Part shown: piece by piece, positions 59,050-64,000 of the stretch
How positions within the stretch are numbered: the stretch's first letter is position 1
Layout of the letters: every line of letters begins with the position of its first letter
Notes under the pieces: model-generated
Database searches by the model: none
Told to the model about the DNA's origin: nothing
What the model saw: only the letters and a program-made list of their open reading frames with translations
Position numbers and translations under genes: made by a program
Origin: Cellulomonas fimi
GTDB taxonomy: Bacteria; Actinomycetota; Actinomycetes; Actinomycetales; Cellulomonadaceae
Length of the DNA stretch: 64,000 bases
Direction: 5' to 3'
NCBI RefSeq assembly: GCF_028583725.1
Contig: NZ_CP110680.1
Coordinates: 1 to 64,000, forward strand

Positions 59050-59922
59050 GTGCGCGGCCCGGTGATTTTTCTTCCACCTGCCCAGCGGTCGGCACTCCAA
59101 TCCCTTGCGGACGCGGGAGTTCGGGCTCGTGTTCGGCGCCCAACGCTGGAGGCGCTCGTCAGGCACGATCTCGCAACGCCGGAGGGTGCCCTGACCGATA
59201 ACGGTCGGCGCTGGCTAGCGGAGTCCAACGACGACCGACACGAGACGATCCGCGCCGATACGGTGCAGTTCCTCGTCGCGATCGGACAGGACCCGACGCT
59301 TGTACCGAGCAGCGAGCAGGTGCGGCACATCGACGACGAGCGCCACGTCGTTCCGACACCTGAAGGATGGCAACTCACCCAACGTGGCAAGGCCGTCGTA
59401 TCGCTGGTCGAGCTCCACGCCGGGGCGCCGGCGACCGCGATTGGCGACTGGGACGTAACGGGCTTCACCCCTTGGGGTGCGGCAGTCCAGGTCCTCGCGC
59501 GCCTCGAACGGGCCGGCTACGCCTGGCGCTTGATCGAGCGTTCTGACCTGCTCACGTTCGATGGGCGACCGTGGGCGTTCTACGGCACGCAGCCGTGGCT
59601 CGAGCTCCGACTCAACGCCGCCCCATGTCCGGAGCCGGTCGCCATCGAGGCAGTCGAGCAGGCGATGCTAAACACGGCGGACGAACTGCGCCTGATCCTG
59701 GACGACTCCGGCGTCACTCTTGACTACGAAGAAGCACGCCAGGCCGACCACACGCGGGTCGAGTTGAGCATGGCGCAGTGGGACGACGGCAACTTCCACG
59801 CGCATGTGTCACGAGTGGGCGACCTCATCGTCGGGGACGGCCTTGAACTCTTCCGCGCAGGCCGCGGCAGGGATGTTCGTGACCTCGCACCGATCACCAC
59901 GTGGCGCGCCGCGCGCCTGTAG
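59050..59922 (+). CDS. Uncharacterised protein
   Basis: A 290-residue protein that I do not recognise. The first 110 residues look like two short winged-helix-like blocks (TLEALVRHDLATPEGALTDNGRRWLAE and PTPEGWQLTQRGKAVV). The rest is beta-rich and acidic. GTG at 59050 is the first available start. It lies on the plus strand after the DUF91-like nuclease and faces the minus-strand nuclease cluster. Confidence 0.55.
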   Translation: MRGPVIFLPPAQRSALQSLADAGVRARVRRPTLEALVRHDLATPEGALTDNGRRWLAESNDDRHETIRADTVQFLVAIGQDPTLVPSSEQVRHIDDERHVVPTPEGWQLTQRGKAVVSLVELHAGAPATAIGDWDVTGFTPWGAAVQVLARLERAGYAWRLIERSDLLTFDGRPWAFYGTQPWLELRLNAAPCPEPVAIEAVEQAMLNTADELRLILDDSGVTLDYEEARQADHTRVELSMAQWDDGNFHAHVSRVGDLIVGDGLELFRAGRGRDVRDLAPITTWRAARL

Positions 59923-59999
59923 CCACAGGGCAGGCGAGCCGAGCCGAGTGTGGAGTCTCGGCAGAATCACCCTGTGCCTGTCTGTGCCATGTGGCACAC

Positions 60000-60815
60000 T
60001 CAAGCTACGCGATAGGGCTTCAACCCGAGCGTCCAGCCTTCGGCCCTCGTCCCACGACGGGGGCCGTCGTGCATCTCGAACCTGTAGGTCTTGCCCGTGC
60101 GGTCGTCGAGCCACACTCGGTCACGCGTCACGATGCCGTCGACCTTCTTCCACAGGCGCTCGTTCGCCCGAGCGACCCGTGGGCGTTGGGCGTCCCGGTC
60201 GCTGTCGATTCGGGTCTTCAGGTAGGTCACCAGGTCGACGGCCTGGATCTGCCGGTACTTCGACGAGTCCACAAACTCGATCTTCAAGATGCGGTCGAGG
60301 TTCTTCTTCCGGTAGCCCCACGTCCCGAACTGCTGGAAGTGGAGGAGCGAGCGGACGACCGACGCCGCGAACCGGCACTCGTCCGCGAACACGTAGCAGG
60401 CCTGCTGCTTGCTGACGGCGCGCTCGTGGATGCGCTCCAGGGTGTACATGAGCGCTGCCTCATGCTCGTTGTAGCCGCGTCCCGCGTAGATTCGCTGAAA
60501 CTCCGGGCGGTAGATCGCTTCGAAGATGAGGGCGTCGGCCCGAAACGCGATGGCGTCCAGAGCTTGACCGTAGACATCGATGCGCTCCCATGGCTTGAGG
60601 TCGCGCCAGACCCCATGCCCCTGGAACATCTCGAAGCCGTGCAGCTCGGTGGACGCTGGGATGCCGTACTTGACCTCGGCACGGTCCATCACGGCATCAA
60701 GGTCTGCTGCGAGGAGCCTGCGCTGCCCTGCAGGCATCACGAGGGCTCCGATACGGTAGATGTCGCCGTCAGCGGACTCGTCGATGAGGGCGACCCACCG
60801 GTCCTCGGCATTCAC
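60000..60815 (-). CDS. DUF3800 protein
   Basis: A 271-residue DUF3800 protein. The family pattern is visible: LIDES near residue 10, the HGFEMFQGHGVW segment near 60, CYVFADECRF near 145, and SSKYRQIQAVDLVTYL near 190, with acidic residues placed as in an RNase H-like fold. DUF3800 genes are frequent in mobile elements and defence islands; nuclease activity is often suggested but unproven. ATG at 60815 follows a ggggg-containing ribosome site. It is the distal gene of the minus-strand cluster. Confidence 0.8.
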   Translation of the reverse strand: MNAEDRWVALIDESADGDIYRIGALVMPAGQRRLLAADLDAVMDRAEVKYGIPASTELHGFEMFQGHGVWRDLKPWERIDVYGQALDAIAFRADALIFEAIYRPEFQRIYAGRGYNEHEAALMYTLERIHERAVSKQQACYVFADECRFAASVVRSLLHFQQFGTWGYRKKNLDRILKIEFVDSSKYRQIQAVDLVTYLKTRIDSDRDAQRPRVARANERLWKKVDGIVTRDRVWLDDRTGKTYRFEMHDGPRRGTRAEGWTLGLKPYRVA

Positions 60816-61027
60816 TACTGACCCCCAAGAAGTGTGGTCAGTGCGCTCCGACCAGGTGGAACGTACCAGCGCTGGGCGACGTCGTCAGGGCCGAGCGCGG
60901 CTCGGCCACCGCGATGCGCGCGAGCACGAAGGGCCGGCTCGGTGGGGCCGGGCCGCGGGTGCCGTTCTGCGACCCACTGTTCGGCGCGGCGGGGGTCGGA
61001 TGAAGGCGAGCCCCTGGACGGGATCGC

Positions 61028-62368
61028 TCACGGGTCCGCGACAGACTCGTCGATCTCAACGCCATGGGAGTCCGCCCACTGCTTGGCCGCCGGTCGGAAG
61101 TGGTGGCTCCAGTACGGCCATCGCAGTGCGCCAGCGTCGGTGAACTGTGGCAGCTCAGGCAGACCGAACGCGTGTCCTAGCCCGACGAGGAGACGACGAA
61201 CCGCGACGAGCAGTTCGGCACGGCCTGCCGCTGCCGCATCCACGAGTGCGTACGTCGTCGCCACAGGGCTTTGCCGTCCCGTGATCGAACGGCCGTTGGT
61301 GACCGGAAACCCCTGGCGGGCGTGCCCGAGGTAGGTCTCGTCAACCGACGTGGCGGTCACGATGAACGCACGGACCAAGGCCGTGCCCGAAGTTTGCGCC
61401 CGGTCACGAGCGTGTAGCGCCAGGAACTGCACCGACCCCGCGAGGAGTGCTGCGAGGGATTCCTCGGCGATGGTGTGCGACGGGTCCGGTGGTTGCACGC
61501 CCCGTCGGATGTCCCAGCACTGGGCTGCGACGACTCCGGACCCGTCCGTGTGGAGGGCCGCCGAGATGCCCTTGTCCGGACCATCGACTCGTAGCGAGCC
61601 GTTCGCGGTGAGACGCTCGAAGCCGACGTCGACCTGGTGGAACGCCGCCCCGCCGCCGGCCAGCGGATGAATGCTCCGGTCTCGGACCTCCCTCTCGAAG
61701 GCCCGGTAGCTCGCTGCTGTGACGTCGAAGTGCCCGGGGAGTTCTGGAACGAGGGAGACGACGACCCAAGGGCTGTCACCGTCGAGCCGCTCGACAACGT
61801 CCGCCTCTACGGTGTCGGCACGCTCGAGCCGGGCCGACGCGCTCGTCCAGCGGTCGCGATATGCCGCAGCGACTTCCGGTTCGTTCAGGTACCGCGTCGT
61901 CGTCCCGGTGCGAAGCGGGTAGCGCAGCGTGTCGTGCACCACCACGGCGTGCGGCGCGAGGGCGCTGCGAGCCACCGCAATGGCGATGAACCCGGGCCTT
62001 CCGTCTCTCCCTGGAATCGCGCGGACGTCGAACGGCGGCAGTGGGGCGACGCCAGCGGCGACGGTCTGGACGAGCCGGCGAACCTCGTCGTCTGACGTGT
62101 CCACGCCAGGGGCAGCGGATGCGCGGGCTTGGTCGTCTTCGTCGACGCCCAGCACGATGACGCCGCCGGCGGCGTTGGCCAGTGCAGCGACGTCGATGGC
62201 GAGTGCCTTCTTCCCACCGTCGCTCGAGACATACGAGTCACGCTTGAAGTCCAGGTCGAACGACTCGGCCACGTTGCTGGCGACGAGGCCCACGATGTCG
62301 TCGTAGGCAAGGTCGTCTACCTCAGCGCCCAGGACTTCCCGCAGACGTGCCGACCGCAGATGCGCCAT
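61028..62368 (-). CDS. AlbA_2 (Schlafen-type) domain protein
   Basis: A 446-residue protein with an N-terminal AlbA_2/Schlafen-like domain: ESFDLDFKRDSY (Glu35, Asp40, Lys42) followed by KALAIDVAALANAAGGVIVLGVDED. This fold underlies bacterial relatives of Schlafen RNases and ATP-dependent regulators. The C-terminal 250 residues, with ELPGHFDVTAASYRAFEREV and a helical end, are unfamiliar and could provide target specificity. ATG at 62368 is chosen over an extended start at 62512 because the fold begins here. Role inferred: nucleic-acid processing in defence. Confidence 0.72.
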   Translation of the reverse strand: MAHLRSARLREVLGAEVDDLAYDDIVGLVASNVAESFDLDFKRDSYVSSDGGKKALAIDVAALANAAGGVIVLGVDEDDQARASAAPGVDTSDDEVRRLVQTVAAGVAPLPPFDVRAIPGRDGRPGFIAIAVARSALAPHAVVVHDTLRYPLRTGTTTRYLNEPEVAAAYRDRWTSASARLERADTVEADVVERLDGDSPWVVVSLVPELPGHFDVTAASYRAFEREVRDRSIHPLAGGGAAFHQVDVGFERLTANGSLRVDGPDKGISAALHTDGSGVVAAQCWDIRRGVQPPDPSHTIAEESLAALLAGSVQFLALHARDRAQTSGTALVRAFIVTATSVDETYLGHARQGFPVTNGRSITGRQSPVATTYALVDAAAAGRAELLVAVRRLLVGLGHAFGLPELPQFTDAGALRWPYWSHHFRPAAKQWADSHGVEIDESVADP

Positions 62369-62459
62369 GGCCGCACGATGGCAGATCGCGCCGACACCGC
62401 GTGCATCAACGCGGCGGGAGCCTCGTAAATGCCCCACTTCGTGGGTTCGGCGAGCGGAC

Positions 62460-62912
62460 CTACCGGGTCGGCAGGGACGCTCCCTCGACCTGAACCGTGA
62501 GGTCTTGAGCAACCCAGAACACCGTGACCTTGAGGCTCATGAGTACAGGCAACATCACCGCCACCTCGGCACGGTGGTCCTCGTTGTCCGGAAAGGCCAG
62601 AGCGGCATGCACGCCGCCAGTTGCGACCCACCGCAGCGCCCGGACGGTTGCCACTCCAACGTGGCTATAGACCTGCTTACGTGTGAACGGCTGGCCGTAT
62701 CGCTTCGACGTCGTGCGAGCGCTGCCGGCGCCCTTAGCCTCAACGAAGAGGCGGTGGTGGCCGAGCCACGCTTCCACATCGTTGCCCCGCTGGTGGCTGT
62801 ACCTCGGATCGATGTCGGTCCAACCGGCGTCGCTCAGGTGGCCACACACTGCGTCGACCACCTGGTCCTCGTACAGGAAAGACGCTGATGGCAGCTCGGG
62901 CTCAATGGCCAC
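62460..62912 (-). CDS. Small PD-(D/E)XK nuclease-like protein
   Basis: A 150-residue protein with the nuclease core GNDVEAWLGHHRLFVEAKGAGS: Asp45, Glu58 and Lys60. No other domain is present, so specificity must come from a partner or an oligomer. GTG at 62912 lies five bases after the stop of a 36-residue acidic gene, which implies co-expression. Downstream is the AlbA_2 gene after 91 nt. Confidence 0.68.
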   Translation of the reverse strand: MAIEPELPSASFLYEDQVVDAVCGHLSDAGWTDIDPRYSHQRGNDVEAWLGHHRLFVEAKGAGSARTTSKRYGQPFTRKQVYSHVGVATVRALRWVATGGVHAALAFPDNEDHRAEVAVMLPVLMSLKVTVFWVAQDLTVQVEGASLPTR

Positions 62913-62917
62913 GGCCG

Positions 62918-63028
62918 TTACTTCGGCGGTTCCTGGTTGGCGCGCTCAAGAGCGTCGAGGATGACGTCCATGTCTTCGTCATCCTCGGCGCCGTACGTGT
63001 TGAGGTCCAGCTGGTCATATCTGCCCAT
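62918..63028 (-). CDS. 36-residue acidic micro-protein
   Basis: The short frame MGRYDQLDLNTYGAEDDEDM continues to DALERANQEPPK. It is strongly acidic with a central EDDED run and a predicted helix at the end. The TAA stop is five bases before the nuclease GTG, typical of an operon pair. An acidic partner could mimic DNA or neutralise the nuclease like an antitoxin; this is speculative. No clear ribosome site precedes the ATG at 63028. Confidence 0.5.
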   Translation of the reverse strand: MGRYDQLDLNTYGAEDDEDMDVILDALERANQEPPK

Positions 63029-63138
63029 GCAGTGACCTTACTGACAACGGGCCGCGTCGACGCCGTACGCATTCCGTCCTATCAACGTGCGTGAGGGCGG
63101 CGGAAGAGGGCCGAAGGTTTGAGTGGCCCGCCACCGCG

Positions 63139-63249
63139 TCAGCCCTTGCCGAAGGTCGAGCCCGCCGTGGACTTCGCACCCTTGCTCGAGCTGTCCGAGG
63201 CGAGCGTCGCGCCGGCCTTGGACATCGCTGCCTTCGACGGCTTCCCCAT
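63139..63249 (-). CDS. Ser/Lys-rich 36-residue peptide
   Basis: MGKPSKAAMSKAGATLASDS continues to SSKGAKSTAGSTFGKG. The pattern of spaced Ser-Ser-Lys, Ala-Lys-Ser and Ala-Gly-Ser resembles a widespread small-protein type seen beside nuclease genes in accessory regions. A perfect AAGGAGGTGAT ribosome site lies 8 bases before the ATG at 63249, and this also fixes the start over ATG at 63255. It is 158 bp downstream of the HNH gene on the same strand. Function is unknown. Confidence 0.6.
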   Translation of the reverse strand: MGKPSKAAMSKAGATLASDSSSKGAKSTAGSTFGKG

Positions 63250-63407
63250 GTTCATCACCTCCTTCTGGTGGTTTCGACACCACCGACGGTATGGAAGACG
63301 TCTGACATGCCCGTCCCGGGAACGACCCGTGGCGAGACACGCGCCGCACGGCAGTTCGCGTCGCCGGCTAGGCGTGGCCACTCGAGCCAGGGCGCGTGAC
63401 CCCGGGG

Positions 63408-63989
63408 CTACCTGGTCGCCCGCATCCACGCTTGTTCGCTCGCGCCCAGCGCTGGTCGTCCGACCGCGACCCAGGCCGGCTCGTAGAGGTCAGTGAGACC
63501 ACGCCAAGTTGTGTCCGTCGGGTCGCGAAGCTCCCACCCGAGTTCCTCGAGCGTGAGGTCGCCCTTGCGTCGGTTACAGCCCCAGCAGGCCGTGACGAGG
63601 TTCGACTCCGCGACAGGGTCACCGCCGCCGGCGACGGGCACCACGTGGTCGAGCGTCGTGGAACGCGCCACGAACGCGGGATGTGTCTCGGACGCCTTCC
63701 AGTTCGGGTGCATCGGGAACTCCTCCGGGTAGAGCCGCGTCAGCAGGCGCATCACCGGCGTAAGGATCGTTCGCTCCCCGCAGTAGCGACACTGGTAGCA
63801 GTCCCTCGCGTAGACCCGCGCGATCACCGTGGTCGACGGCCACCGCTTCACGCCACTCGAAGGTGTCGGCTCGAAGCGAATCTCGTCGAGCACCGACCGT
63901 CCGCCCTCGACGTCGCCGTCGATCACGAAGCGCAGTGCCCGCTCCAGCACAGCCGGGTAGGGGTCGTCGAGCTGGCGAGGCCCGTTCAT
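63408..63989 (-). CDS. HNH endonuclease
   Basis: A 193-residue protein with an HNH nuclease core: zinc Cys pair CYQCRYCG near residue 65, the catalytic stretch TLDHVVPVAGGGDPVAESNLVTACWGCNRRKGD near 112-145 (Asp-His at its start and the final Asn/His region), then ELGWELR. It likely binds one zinc and a catalytic metal. ATG at 63989 starts only 11 bases from the window edge, so any upstream partner is unseen. It is the first gene of the minus-strand nuclease cluster. Confidence 0.85.
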   Translation of the reverse strand: MNGPRQLDDPYPAVLERALRFVIDGDVEGGRSVLDEIRFEPTPSSGVKRWPSTTVIARVYARDCYQCRYCGERTILTPVMRLLTRLYPEEFPMHPNWKASETHPAFVARSTTLDHVVPVAGGGDPVAESNLVTACWGCNRRKGDLTLEELGWELRDPTDTTWRGLTDLYEPAWVAVGRPALGASEQAWMRATR

Positions 63990-64000
63990 CGACGTGACGT

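Noticed and set aside
42165..64000. A right attachment-site copy of the tRNA-Leu 3' end
   Set aside because: I found no convincing repeat of the tRNA T-arm and acceptor sequence in the window by eye, so the right boundary is left undefined.

Overview
The window is a high-GC actinobacterial chromosome segment beginning exactly at dnaA. The gene order (dnaA-oriC-dnaN-gnd-recF-dciA-gyrB-gyrA, then a DUF3566 membrane protein, tRNA-Ile, DLW-39, tRNA-Ala, and later crgA, a class E sortase, pabA, pknB, pknA, pbpA, rodA, pstP, fhaB, fhaA and tRNA-Leu) is the standard Micrococcales origin region. A secreted GH9-CBM3-FnIII-CBM2 cellulase resembling Cellulomonas fimi CenB points to Cellulomonas or a close relative. 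This is inferred from gene content; no 16S rRNA is present.

Layout. 1-12.6 kb: replication and topology genes around oriC, with at least eight DnaA-box-like sites at 1546-2121. 12.7-17.9 kb: tRNA-Ile, DLW-39 and tRNA-Ala, then a first accessory block. This block has an IS481-family element with a 16-bp target duplication of the tRNA-Ala 3' end, followed by a restriction-modification cassette (unrecognised endonuclease, divergent C5 methyltransferase, Vsr). 17.9-23.5 kb: small uncharacterised genes, a GNAT acetyltransferase and a three-gene ABC exporter operon. 23.6-26.9 kb: the cellulase, interrupted by an apparent one-base insertion. 27-29.6 kb: an alanine-rich membrane protein, a cyclophilin and a rhomboid protease. 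29.6-42.1 kb: the conserved growth and division cluster. Two operons converge on a terminator at 32.9 kb: DUF881-sortase-small membrane protein-pabA on the plus strand and fhaA-fhaB-pstP-rodA-pbpA-pknA-pknB on the minus strand.

42.2 kb to the end: a tyrosine recombinase lies directly downstream of tRNA-Leu(CAG), and everything beyond looks like an integrated mobile element at least 21.8 kb long. Its right end was not found in the window. It carries an excisionase-like gene, an IS3-family copy, its own Lsr2 silencer, a frameshifted replication-relaxation-like gene, a primase-like replication protein with a small HTH partner, a pair of 46-bp stem-loop repeats, a GTCACC repeat array in a 1.3-kb non-coding stretch, and a cargo rich in predicted nucleases and defence-like genes. 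The cargo includes a zinc-ribbon/PD-(D/E)XK pair, an AbiGi-like gene, a NucS/DUF91-like nuclease, DUF3800, an AlbA_2/Schlafen-type protein, a 36-residue acidic peptide with a nuclease, and an HNH nuclease with a small Ser/Lys-rich peptide.

The strongest candidates for something undescribed are the minus-strand nuclease and micro-protein cluster at 60.0-64.0 kb, the replication module with its stem-loop repeats at 50.2-53.0 kb, and the endonuclease of the Vsr-associated restriction cassette. Three coding sequences (cellulase, IS3 orfB and the replication-relaxation-like gene) each need a one-base correction to read through. That could reflect real decay or sequencing error, and raw reads would decide.
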